Shown here in pieces: positions 9,713 to 16,862 of a DNA stretch of 64,000 bases. Below the pieces are notes generated by a model, which did no database searches, was not told the origin of the DNA, and saw only the letters and a program-made list of their open reading frames with translations. The stretch is from NCBI RefSeq assembly GCF_007990505.1, contig NZ_AP019822.1, positions 1,426,001 through 1,490,000 of the forward strand, written 5' to 3'. This stretch comes from Pseudoleptotrichia goodfellowii (GTDB lineage: Bacteria; Fusobacteriota; Fusobacteriia; Fusobacteriales; Leptotrichiaceae). A program made the translations under genes and the position numbers. The first letter of the stretch is position 1; each line of letters opens with the position of its first letter.

Positions 9713-10852
9713 CTATCCGTTAATCAATTCGCTCATTTTCAGATCTTCAAATAAATTATAGACATTTTCAATTTCAAATAAAATATTCGACTGAATTATA
9801 AACAGATTCTGTTTTTCTCCCAAGTCATAAGATACTCTTTTCAATAAATAAGAATTTTTTTCGACTGCTTTTTCCAATAATTCTCGTGCTTTAATCCTGT
9901 CTTTATCTTTCAACAGATAAGCCAGATTCAGATAATCCGATGCAGTCGCATTACTATTTTTTATAATGTTTTCATAAAAATCTGCAGCTTTTTCTTTATC
10001 AAAATAATTGTAATAATTTCCTAAAACAGCATTATTTCTAAAAAGTAAAATGTTTTTATCTGTAATATATTTTTTAACTTTTTCGTATTTTTTTCGGTAC
10101 ATGTATAATTGACATAAGCATTCCAATGCAAAATTTCTATATTTAAAATCTTCTTCCACTGCATGTTCATAAATCTTTTCAGCCTTATCATATTCTCCGA
10201 CAGCAACATATTCCAATCCTAAGAAGCATTTATACATATTTTCTGTATCTTTATCCAAATTTCTGTTTTTATTACTTAAAATTTCTTCCAACATAGTTCT
10301 GTACCTTTTTCTTTTTGGAACGGGTCTTCCTTTAATCAAAATATCCAGATGGTGAATTGCAAAAAGAGAAGTGTCATTTATTTCAGCACCGTTTTCAAAT
10401 ATAGACGGTGCGACAGACGAATGGATAGGTGATTCGTTATAATGAATCATTTTATTATTTCTTATCAGTCTTAAAATATGTACTTCAGCCCATTTTCCAA
10501 GCCCTGAATGTTGGTACGACAAAATACCGTATCCCCAAATATTATCTTTTATTCGGGATAGAAATTCTTTCAGCGAAACCTCTCCTAATTTCCCGAATCT
10601 CTCATCTGCATCCAAAATGAGAATCCAGTCATATTTTGCTTTTTCCATGTAAAGTTTTCTCGCAGAATCCAATAACAGATTGCTACCGTCCAACACAATA
10701 CTTCCCAATGATTCGGCTATTTCTCCGGTATTATCCGTGCTGCCGTTATCCACAACGATTACTTCATCCACATAAGGCTTGACAGACCGTATACATTCAG
10801 CAATATTTTCTTCTTCATTCTTGGCTAAAATACATGCACTTATTTTAATCAT
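9713..10852 (-). CDS. Family 2 glycosyltransferase with C-terminal TPR-like repeats
   Basis: 379 residues. The GT-A fold starts at the N-terminus: SACILAKNEEENI, VVDNGSTDNTG at 34-43, and the metal-binding DAD at 81-83 in ILDADERF. From about 200 onward the sequence becomes helical with a TPR-like pattern (EYDKAEKIYEHAVEED, KAADFYENII, ELLEKAVEKN). The overall pattern is that of cytoplasmic GT2-plus-TPR proteins, which often modify proteins or glycans; donor and acceptor cannot be told. It stands alone between the purine operon and the toxin-antitoxin remnant. GGAGAAATAAA precedes the ATG. Confidence 0.85.
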   Translation of the reverse strand: MIKISACILAKNEEENIAECIRSVKPYVDEVIVVDNGSTDNTGEIAESLGSIVLDGSNLLLDSARKLYMEKAKYDWILILDADERFGKLGEVSLKEFLSRIKDNIWGYGILSYQHSGLGKWAEVHILRLIRNNKMIHYNESPIHSSVAPSIFENGAEINDTSLFAIHHLDILIKGRPVPKRKRYRTMLEEILSNKNRNLDKDTENMYKCFLGLEYVAVGEYDKAEKIYEHAVEEDFKYRNFALECLCQLYMYRKKYEKVKKYITDKNILLFRNNAVLGNYYNYFDKEKAADFYENIIKNSNATASDYLNLAYLLKDKDRIKARELLEKAVEKNSYLLKRVSYDLGEKQNLFIIQSNILFEIENVYNLFEDLKMSELING

Positions 10853-10950
10853 TTTATTTCTCCTGTTTTCTTAATTTCAAAGTGTTTATTATTAATTTTT
10901 CTAATATACTCTATTATAATTTTTTTATTCTTTAATAGTTGTTAATAATA

Positions 10951-10977
10951 AATCACAGCTAAATTATAACTGTGATT
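10951..10977 (-). terminator. Hairpin after the toxin gene
   Basis: Perfect 8-bp stem AATCACAG (10951-10958) / CTGTGATT (10970-10977), 11-nt loop, 7 nt after the toxin stop. Only TATTATT follows on the minus strand, so it is a modest terminator. Confidence 0.6.
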
Positions 10978-10984
10978 CAAATCT

Positions 10985-11259
10985 TTAAAATTCATAATGT
11001 ATCCACATGCCGACTATAATAATTATTTTTTCTTCTTCTAATATACGATATACAAGTCTGTGTTGCCTATTAATCCTTCTTGAATAAAGTCCTTTAAAAT
11101 TCCCGACTAAACTCTCATACGTCGGAGGAACTTCAAATGGATTCCTTTTGAGAATATCAAATAAATTATTCACATTTTTTTTAATGGAGAATGTTGTTTT
11201 ATTTTCTCTTTATCTTTTATAGCTTGTTTCATAATTTTTATCCTATATTTTTCTACCAT
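10985..11259 (-). pseudogene. YoeB/Txe-family toxin, frameshifted
   Basis: The intact downstream part (62 residues read from a GTG at 11173) has the family end: NPFEVPP, LVGNFKGLYSRRINRQHRLVY with the catalytic-type Arg/His set, and the terminal MWIHYEF. YoeB toxins are about 85-90 residues, so the N-terminus is missing from that frame. It is found upstream in another frame: ATG 11259, MVEKYRIKIMKQAIKDKEK to SPLKK, then ATG-TGA. Adding one A to the A8 tract (11175-11182) joins the parts into 91 residues. The ATG overlaps the antitoxin stop by 7 nt, as is usual for such pairs. YoeB is a ribosome-dependent mRNA interferase. As written the gene is off unless ribosome or polymerase slips at the A8. 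Confidence 0.8.
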
Positions 11260-11491
11260 TCAAAATTCTCATAATCTTTTTCAGTTCCAAATAACCCTTC
11301 TGCTAATCTTTCTTTCATTCCTATCACAGAAGTTAAATAAAGGGTTTCTAATAATCCGTTATATTCAGTTTCACTTATAATAATTGCATTCCCTTTTTTG
11401 TATTTACATTGATAATATCATTGTAGTCTATTGCTGCATCCAAAAAAGAAAACAAATTTTTTCTTAAATTAGTAGCATTTGTATTAGTCAT
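11253..11491 (-). pseudogene. YefM/Phd-family antitoxin, frameshifted
   Basis: From ATG 11491 the frame reads MTNTNATNLRKNLF... to VNTKKG and then stops early (38 residues). In the -1 frame it continues NAIIISETEYNGLLETLYL... and ends in FEW, the classic YefM C-terminus. One extra A in the A6 tract (11394-11399) restores 79 residues. In the present frame the site is ACA-AAA-AAG-GG, an A-AAA-AAG heptamer. YefM binds and neutralises YoeB and represses its own operon. The N-terminal DNA-binding part is intact even in the short form, so autoregulation could outlive neutralisation. Confidence 0.8.
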
Positions 11492-11508
11492 AACATCACT
11501 ACCCTCTA

Positions 11509-11542
11509 TGTACATAATAAAGTACACATGTAAAAAAATCAA
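11509..11542 (-). promoter_or_regulatory. Promoter with TGTACA operator of the toxin-antitoxin pair
   Basis: Promoter TTGATT (11537-11542), 17 nt, TATTAT (11514-11519). Overlapping it is the inverted repeat TGTAC-ATAATAAA-GTACA (11509-11526); its left arm is the full palindrome TGTACA (11509-11514). TGTACA is the core operator motif known for E. coli YefM-YoeB, so the control site of the broken pair seems preserved. Confidence 0.7.
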
Positions 11543-11645
11543 GTTTTTTTTAAATTTTTCACAATTATCTCAAAAGTTTTACAAAAAAAGCCCAATTCGA
11601 TATAATATCGTCTTGCACTTATATGTCAATTTTCTATTAGTTTGA

Positions 11646-11721
11646 TGGTGCCCAGACGCGGAATCGAACCACGGACACAGGGATTTTCAGTCCCTTGCTC
11701 TACCGACTGAGCTATCTGGGC
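11646..11721 (-). tRNA. tRNA-Phe (GAA)
   Basis: Cloverleaf on minus, acceptor GCCCAGA/TCTGGGC, anticodon loop CTGAAAA, CCA encoded. Last of the eight-tRNA transcript. Confidence 0.97.
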
Positions 11722-11734
11722 ATATTTTTATTAA

Positions 11735-11825
11735 TGGCGGGTGAACAGGGATTCGAACCCTGAGAGCTGTATAATAGCTTTATCGGTTTTCGAGACCGAC
11801 CCCTTAGCCGTTCGGACATTCACCC
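11735..11825 (-). tRNA. tRNA-Ser (CGA)
   Basis: 91 nt with long variable arm (GATAAAGC...GCTCTC region), acceptor GGGTGAA/TTCACCC, anticodon CGA in TCTCGAAAA, CCA encoded. Its body is nearly the same as tRNA-Ser(TGA) at 16591, suggesting duplication and anticodon change. Confidence 0.96.
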
Positions 11826-11895
11826 ATAAGGTGTTTCTTCCAAAAGATTTTTCTAAAAAAAATACCACAATTTTAGATTATGGTAACAAAATTAA

Positions 11896-11970
11896 TGGTA
11901 CGCCCTAGGAGAATCGAACTCCTGTTACCGGGATGAAAACCCGAGGTCCTGACCTCTAGACGAAGGGCGC
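11896..11970 (-). tRNA. tRNA-Glu (TTC)
   Basis: 75 nt, acceptor GCGCCCT paired with AGGGCGT (final G-T), anticodon loop TTTTCAT giving TTC, stem CGGG/CCCG, CCA encoded. Confidence 0.96.
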
Positions 11971-11975
11971 ATAAG

Positions 11976-12052
11976 TGGTGGATCCAGCTGGACTTGAACC
12001 AGCGACCACTCGGTTATGAGCCGAGTGCTCTAACCAGCTGAGCTATGGATCC
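11976..12052 (-). tRNA. tRNA with CAT anticodon, probably tRNA-Ile2
   Basis: 77 nt, acceptor GGATCCA/TGGATCC, loop CTCATAA, CCA encoded. A CAT anticodon can be elongator Met, initiator or lysidine-modified Ile2. Not initiator, since the acceptor is fully paired and no GGG/CCC anticodon stem is seen. The GGCTCATAACC loop context and the T arm GGTCGCTGGTTCAAGTCCAGC-like sequence look more like Ile2 of other bacteria than elongator Met. Confidence 0.9.
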
Positions 12053-12056
12053 GTAA

Positions 12057-12133
12057 TGGCGTGCCTGAAGAGATTCGAACTCCTGGCCCACGGCTTAGAA
12101 GGCCGTTGCTCTATCCAACTGAGCTACAGGCAC
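12057..12133 (-). tRNA. tRNA-Arg (TCT)
   Basis: 77 nt, acceptor GTGCCTG/CAGGCAC, anticodon loop CTTCTAA giving TCT for AGA/AGG, CCA encoded. Confidence 0.97.
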
Positions 12134-12151
12134 ACATTATGTATGTTTTAA

Positions 12152-12227
12152 TGGTGAGCCATACTGGAATCGAACCAGTGACACCATGATTAAAAGTCAT
12201 GTGCTCTACCGACTGAGCTAATGGCTC
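12152..12227 (-). tRNA. tRNA-Lys (TTT)
   Basis: 76 nt, acceptor GAGCCAT/ATGGCTC, anticodon loop CTTTTAA giving TTT, CCA encoded. Confidence 0.97.
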
Positions 12228-12231
12228 ATAA

Positions 12232-12307
12232 TGGAGCGGGAGACGAGGGTCGAACTCGCGACATTCAGCTTGGAAGGCTGACACTCTACCAACTGAGTTA
12301 CTCCCGC
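12232..12307 (-). tRNA. tRNA-Gly (TCC)
   Basis: 76 nt, acceptor GCGGGAG/CTCCCGC, anticodon loop CTTCCAA giving TCC, CCA encoded. Close in sequence to tRNA-Gly(GCC) at 2788. Confidence 0.97.
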
Positions 12308-12333
12308 ATAATTATGAAAGTTTTAAAATCTAG

Positions 12334-12421
12334 TGGTGCCTCGGGCCGGACTTGAACCGGCACGGTAATAATTACCACAGGATTTTAAGTCCTGTGCGTC
12401 TACCGATTTCGCCACCAAGGC
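12334..12421 (-). tRNA. tRNA-Leu (TAA)
   Basis: 88 nt with a long variable arm (TGGTAATTATTACC), acceptor GCCTTGG/CCGAGGC (one mismatch-type pair), anticodon loop CTTAAAA giving TAA, CCA encoded. First tRNA after the promoter. Confidence 0.96.
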
Positions 12422-12449
12422 ATAATCCTCAATCACACTGACAAGGTAG

Positions 12450-12509
12450 ATTATATATTTTTTCTACAAATTTGTCAAGGACTTTTTTTCATTTTTTTAA
12501 CTTTTTTTT
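12450..12509 (-). promoter_or_regulatory. Consensus promoter with phased A tracts for the eight-tRNA operon
   Basis: Perfect TTGACA (12473-12478), 17 nt, TATAAT (12450-12455), 28 nt before tRNA-Leu. Upstream on the minus strand lie A7 (12483-12489), A7 (12492-12498) and A8 (12502-12509), starting 9-10 nt apart, i.e. in helical phase. This is what an UP element or curved DNA at a strong stable-RNA promoter looks like. Confidence 0.93.
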
Positions 12510-12554
12510 GATTAGGTGCTTTTTATTATTTTCTTTTCTCTTAAGCACCTAATC
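12510..12554. repeat. Perfect 12-bp inverted repeat
   Basis: GATTAGGTGCTT (12510-12521) and AAGCACCTAATC (12543-12554), loop 21 nt. Lies between the end of the acyl-ligase gene and the tRNA promoter. Neither strand has a T run after the stem: on the minus strand A8 follows. It is therefore not a standard terminator, though it may still end or protect the upstream message. Confidence 0.75.
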
Positions 12555-12620
12555 ATTTTATAAAATTTCTCGAAAAATTTCAAGTTAATTTTTAATTAAT
12601 TTTTGTTTGTATGATGAACT

Positions 12621-15113
12621 TTAAACTTGTGTATTATTTCCTTCTACATATTCTCTTATAATATTTTCAGCTTTTCGGACTATTTCATCATATGTTCCTT
12701 CAGGCTTAAATCTTTCCAATGCAGCTACTTCAATCTTTTTAGGTTTAGGGAATTTCATAAATCTTGAATATGCTTCAAACCCTCCTTTTATACCTAAACA
12801 TTGTATATCCACATTCAATTCTTTCGCTATTATCGCAAATACTTTTTTAAATTTACCTACTTTTCCGTCTTTAGTTCTTGCTCCTTCAGGGAAAATAAGT
12901 ACATTTTTTCCTGCTTTTACATGAGCCGCTATTTCTTCGACACTTTTCTTTATATTTTTATTTATATCAATCAGAACAACATTTCCATTGGATACGAGCA
13001 ATTTCATAATTCCTTTTTTAAAATACCAGTCTATTGCTAAAAACATTGTGTTATAAAGTATTTTATGCGGCAAAAGACTTCCTAAAACTAACGAATCGAT
13101 AAAACTTTGGTGATTTGAAACAAATATCTGCTGTTCGGCACTTATTTTATCTCTATTAACTCTTTTCAATCGAAAATAAACTTTTAATGTTACATCCAGC
13201 AAAGGTCTGAGAACTTTAGTTACCCAACGATTTTTTTCTTCAACTGCAGGAGCTTCTTCTATTATTTTTTTCCAATCCACTTCAGAATCTTCTATTTTAG
13301 TTGCCTTTTCGTTTATATATTCGGATAATGCTTTTAAGTTTGACATTTCGGAAAATTGTTCTTCATTAAGTTTTATTCCGAAACTGTTTTCAATGTAAGC
13401 AAAAAGCTCTACTATATCAAGGGAATCCATTCCGATTTCCAATTCAAGATTTTCTTCAGGTAGAGGCTCTATCCCTTTAAGTTTTTTTATGTATTCTTTC
13501 AATATTTTATAAACTTCGCTATCAGGTTCTTCAACTTTTTTCTTTTCAGTTGTATTTTTTTCATACAAATTAGGAAGCATAAATCTTCTTACTTTTCCTA
13601 CCCTTGTTTTAGGTAGTTCTTCTTCATAAAGTTTATAATCCAATATTTTTTCATGATTATGAACAGTTAAATTATAATCTTCTATTACATTTTTAATATA
13701 CGCATTTATATTGGTAATTCCTTTTTTTCTAAATTCTACCAATTCCGGAACTATAATAGCGGCAATTTTGTCATTATGTCCGAATACTCCTATTTCTTTT
13801 ATTAAATAATTACTTTTTGCTATAACTTTATTTTCAATAGTTTCAGGATCAATATTCTTACCGTTTGATAATACAATCATACTGTTTTTTCTTCCACGTA
13901 TTGTAATGTATCCTTCATCATCAATCGTTGCCAAATCCCCTGTTTTGAACCATCCGTCTTCAGTCATTACTTCTGCTGTTTTCTCAGGTTTGTTATAATA
14001 ACCTTTCATAACAATAGGACCTTTTACCCACAGTTCTTCATCTACTACTTTTACTTCTATATTTTCAAGTTTTTTTCCTACTGTTCCGATTTTTCTTTCT
14101 TTTTGAGAATTTACTGCTATTACAGGCGAAGTTTCAGTCAGTCCGTAACCTTCAAGTGAGTATATCCCTAAAATTTCATAAAATTCAGCTATTTCAGCAT
14201 CCAGTTTTGCTCCTCCCGAAACAATAAAATCAAGATGTCCTCCAAACTTGTCATGAACTTTCTTAAATACTTTTCTTCTCAATTTCATTGATTTTATTTT
14301 GCTCATCGTTTTATAGATAAATCTCGTTATAAATTTAGCATCTATCTGCTGTTTTATACCGTCATAAAAAAGTTTAAAGACTCTCGGCACTCCTATAAGA
14401 GCAGTTACTCTGTTTCTGCTTAATGCTTCCAATATTTCTTTACTTGCTATTTTTTCTACAAATACTATTGATGTTTGATGTCTCAACATTAATAAAACAG
14501 TTGCAGTCAACGGCAATATATGATGAAACGGAAGCAGTGCCAATATCTGATCCTCGTGAGTAAAAATATTTTTAGCAAATATTCCGTCCATTTCCGTATT
14601 CAAATTTTTATATGTAAGCATTACCCCTTTGGGAAGTCCTGTAGTTCCCGAAGTATAAAGCATTACTGCCGTATCTTCATCTTCAGGATTATACAATTCA
14701 AATTCTTTATTTTTTATGATTTCCAATTTTTCTTTATCAATAGGATAATTATCAACATTGACAATTTTAACCTTATCTTTTAATCCATAAGATAATAAAG
14801 CCTCTTTTATATTTTTTTCAGTTTCGTTTGAACATATGATTACTTCGGGATGAGAATCTTCAAGAACATATAATATTTCTTTCGGATTACTTGCCGAATC
14901 TATTGTAATCGGTGCAGATTTTTTATCCCATACTGCAAAAAAGCTGTAAATCCACTCAACTCTGTTTTCCATTATGATTAATCCGAATTTATTTTTATCA
15001 AGTTCAATTACATTTTCGGAAAAATATTTTATTTTATTTACCACCTCAGTATAATTAATATGATTATTTTCAAAATCGACTAATGCCAATCTGTCAGTTT
15101 TTTGTAAAAACAT
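12621..15113 (-). CDS. Acyl ligase - acyl carrier - acyltransferase fusion
   Basis: 830 residues in three parts. (1) AMP-forming acyl-CoA/ACP synthetase, 1-515: P-loop YTSGTTGLPKG at 153-163, GYGLTETSP at 322-330, TGDLATIDDEGY at 391-402, and the C-terminal lysine region KTRVGKVRR at 502-510. (2) Carrier-protein domain, about 530-600, with phosphopantetheine Ser564 in GMDSLDIVE. (3) PlsC-type acyltransferase, about 630-830: NHQSFID (667-673, the NHx4D motif) and FPEGARTKDGK (741-751). It probably activates free fatty acid, holds it on its own carrier domain and passes it to a lysophospholipid. E. coli Aas combines the outer two activities in the opposite order. Start at ATG 15113 with AAAAGGAG upstream, not at the upstream in-frame codon at 15146. 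C-terminal region is basic, fitting a membrane-surface role. Confidence 0.9.
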   Translation of the reverse strand: MFLQKTDRLALVDFENNHINYTEVVNKIKYFSENVIELDKNKFGLIIMENRVEWIYSFFAVWDKKSAPITIDSASNPKEILYVLEDSHPEVIICSNETEKNIKEALLSYGLKDKVKIVNVDNYPIDKEKLEIIKNKEFELYNPEDEDTAVMLYTSGTTGLPKGVMLTYKNLNTEMDGIFAKNIFTHEDQILALLPFHHILPLTATVLLMLRHQTSIVFVEKIASKEILEALSRNRVTALIGVPRVFKLFYDGIKQQIDAKFITRFIYKTMSKIKSMKLRRKVFKKVHDKFGGHLDFIVSGGAKLDAEIAEFYEILGIYSLEGYGLTETSPVIAVNSQKERKIGTVGKKLENIEVKVVDEELWVKGPIVMKGYYNKPEKTAEVMTEDGWFKTGDLATIDDEGYITIRGRKNSMIVLSNGKNIDPETIENKVIAKSNYLIKEIGVFGHNDKIAAIIVPELVEFRKKGITNINAYIKNVIEDYNLTVHNHEKILDYKLYEEELPKTRVGKVRRFMLPNLYEKNTTEKKKVEEPDSEVYKILKEYIKKLKGIEPLPEENLELEIGMDSLDIVELFAYIENSFGIKLNEEQFSEMSNLKALSEYINEKATKIEDSEVDWKKIIEEAPAVEEKNRWVTKVLRPLLDVTLKVYFRLKRVNRDKISAEQQIFVSNHQSFIDSLVLGSLLPHKILYNTMFLAIDWYFKKGIMKLLVSNGNVVLIDINKNIKKSVEEIAAHVKAGKNVLIFPEGARTKDGKVGKFKKVFAIIAKELNVDIQCLGIKGGFEAYSRFMKFPKPKKIEVAALERFKPEGTYDEIVRKAENIIREYVEGNNTQV

Positions 15114-15219
15114 AATTTCTCCTTTTTCAAGCAAATACTCTTTCAAATCTGATTTTATTCTTTTAAATATTATTCATTTGAGGGGATTCCGGAAATATTC
15201 GCTTTCTGTTTTTTAATTA

Positions 15220-15228
15220 ATTATATCA
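15220..15228 (-). promoter_or_regulatory. Extended -10 promoter of the acyl-ligase gene
   Basis: TGA-TATAAT on minus, 107 nt before the ATG. The -35 region is weak (TTTTAT at 17 nt). No other good promoter is seen between asnA and this gene. Confidence 0.5.
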
Positions 15229-15249
15229 TAATTTTTCAAATAATAAAAC

Positions 15250-15341
15250 GGGGATGTTTGTAAGTGAGATCTGCAGTTAATCTCACACTCCCATTATCCT
15301 TAATCTCTCAGATTTTATGATACGAAAGTTTTAAACATCCC
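15250..15341 (-). terminator. Long branched hairpin terminator after asnA
   Basis: On minus, GGGATGTTT (15333-15341) pairs with AAACATCCCC (15250-15259), followed by GTTTTATTATTT. Inside the 73-nt loop is a second perfect stem, GTGAGAT/ATCTCAC (15280-15286 with 15264-15270), and a CTGAGAG stretch that could pair with it instead. It begins 7 nt after the asnA stop. Much longer than the other terminators here. Confidence 0.65.
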
Positions 15342-15347
15342 TATTTT

Positions 15348-16358
15348 TTATAATAAATTTATTCCGTTTTGTTCACAAATTTTTATAGTTTCTTCATCCC
15401 ATATAGAAGCCTGAACTTCTCCTATATGTGCTTTTTGTAATAAAAACATACATATTCTCGACTGTCCTATTCCTCCACCTATTGTAAGAGGTAATTCGCT
15501 GTTTAGAAGCATTTTATGATATTCCAGTCCTTTTCTTTCTTCAAGATTTAAAATCTCAAGTTGTTTCAAAAGAGATTTTTCATCTACTCTTATACCCATA
15601 GATGACAGTTCAAGTGCTCTGTCAAGAACAGGATCCCACATAATAAGATCTCCGTTTAATTCCCAATCATCATAATCCGGAGCTCTTCCGTCGTGTTTTT
15701 CTCCCGATTCAAGAATTTTTCCAATTTGCATTATAAATATTGCCCCTTTTTCTTTTGCAAATCTGTTTTCTCTTTCATCAGGAGTCAAATCCGGATACAT
15801 ATTTTCCAACTCCTGTGAAGTAATAAATGTAACTTCTTCAGGAAGAAATTTTTTATATTTCGGATATTTGTTTACCAACATGTCCTGAGTTTTCAAAAAT
15901 ACTTTATATATTTTTTTTACAGTTTCCTTCAAAAAATCCAAATTTCTCTCTTCTTTTGTTATAACTTTTTCCCAATCCCACTGATCTACATAAATCGAAT
16001 GTACGTTATCCAGTTCTTCATCACGTCTTATGGCATTCATATCGGTATAAATACCTTTCCCCGTATCTATTCCGTATCTTTTTAATGCCAATCTTTTCCA
16101 TTTCGCCAACGAATGAATAATTTCAATAATTTCCCCTTCGTAATCTTTCATCTCAAAACTTACAGGTCTTTCCACTCCGTTCAGGTTATCGTTTATACCT
16201 GTTGTTTTTCTTACGAATAACGGTGCTGAAATTCTTGTAAGATTTAATTCTTTGGAAAGTTCCGATTCAAAAAAATCTTTTATTAACTTTATAGCTATTT
16301 CAGTTTCCATTATTCCGTATTTTGCATCATAATTTTTAGGAACTATAACTTTTGCCAT
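15348..16358 (-). CDS. asnA: Aspartate--ammonia ligase (AsnA type)
   Basis: 336 residues (E. coli AsnA is about 330). Recognised by the class II synthetase-like core: TGINDNLNGVERPVSF, RRDEELDNVHSIYVDQWDWE, and GGGIGQSR near the C-terminus for ATP. Makes Asn from Asp and ammonia. The real start is ATG 16358 with AGGTGA upstream; the frame stays open through the tRNA genes above it, which is meaningless. It lies only 31 nt after tRNA-Arg and has no separate promoter that I can see, so it is probably read from the tRNA promoter at 16692. The terminator is at 15250. Confidence 0.95.
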   Translation of the reverse strand: MAKVIVPKNYDAKYGIMETEIAIKLIKDFFESELSKELNLTRISAPLFVRKTTGINDNLNGVERPVSFEMKDYEGEIIEIIHSLAKWKRLALKRYGIDTGKGIYTDMNAIRRDEELDNVHSIYVDQWDWEKVITKEERNLDFLKETVKKIYKVFLKTQDMLVNKYPKYKKFLPEEVTFITSQELENMYPDLTPDERENRFAKEKGAIFIMQIGKILESGEKHDGRAPDYDDWELNGDLIMWDPVLDRALELSSMGIRVDEKSLLKQLEILNLEERKGLEYHKMLLNSELPLTIGGGIGQSRICMFLLQKAHIGEVQASIWDEETIKICEQNGINLL

Positions 16359-16389
16359 ATATTCACCTACTAAATACCTTTCAAAAAAA

Positions 16390-16466
<77 letters not shown>

Positions 16467-16479
16467 ACTTATAAAAAAA

Positions 16480-16573
16480 TGGCGGAGAAGGAGGGATTTG
16501 AACCCTCGATCCAAGTTTTAGCTCGGATACTCCCTTAGCAGGGGAGCGCATTCGGCCTCTCTGCCACTTCTCC
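16480..16573 (-). tRNA. tRNA-Ser (GCT)
   Basis: 94 nt with long variable arm, acceptor GGAGAAG/CTTCTCC, anticodon loop CTGCTAA giving GCT, CCA encoded. Confidence 0.97.
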
Positions 16574-16590
16574 ACAATATTAAATTCAAA

Positions 16591-16676
16591 TGGCGGGTGA
16601 ACAGGGATTCGAACCCTGAGAGCTTTCGCCTTGCCGGTTTTCAAGACCGGTCCCTTAGCCGTTCGGACATCCACCC
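16591..16676 (-). tRNA. tRNA-Ser (TGA)
   Basis: 86 nt, acceptor GGGTGGA/TTCACCC (one G-T), anticodon loop CTTGAAA giving TGA, variable arm AAGGCGAAAGCTCT, CCA encoded. First gene of the tRNA-asnA transcript. Confidence 0.96.
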
Positions 16677-16691
16677 GCATATTACTTGCTT

Positions 16692-16751
16692 AGTTTATCA
16701 TATTTAATTATTTTTTGTCAAGAACAATTTTTATTTTTTTTGATTTTTTTT
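16692..16751 (-). promoter_or_regulatory. Promoter with phased A tracts for tRNA-Ser/Ser/Arg-asnA
   Basis: TTGACA (16716-16721), 18 nt, TAAACT (16692-16697), 15 nt before tRNA-Ser. Upstream on minus are A5 (16728-16732), A8 (16734-16741) and A8 (16744-16751), again near one helical turn apart for the two long tracts. Confidence 0.85.
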
Positions 16752-16862
16752 AAAGTTTGTAAGTAAAAACCAGCTTATTCCGCTGTAAAATATATAATTT
16801 CTATTGTATTCCAAAATATTATTATGTTTTCTTAATTTCATAAATGTTTTTGTTCTCTTAAT

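Noticed and set aside
11583-11645. Terminator after tRNA-Phe (CGATAT/ATATCG palindrome, later T7)
   Set aside because: The stem is only 6 bp of A/T-rich pairs and the T run is 9 nt away; too weak to list.
15255-15341. Riboswitch (TPP-like CTGAGA) upstream of the acyl-ligase gene
   Set aside because: CTGAGAG alone is present; the other conserved TPP blocks are absent, and the element is followed by a promoter, so it belongs to the asnA 3' end.
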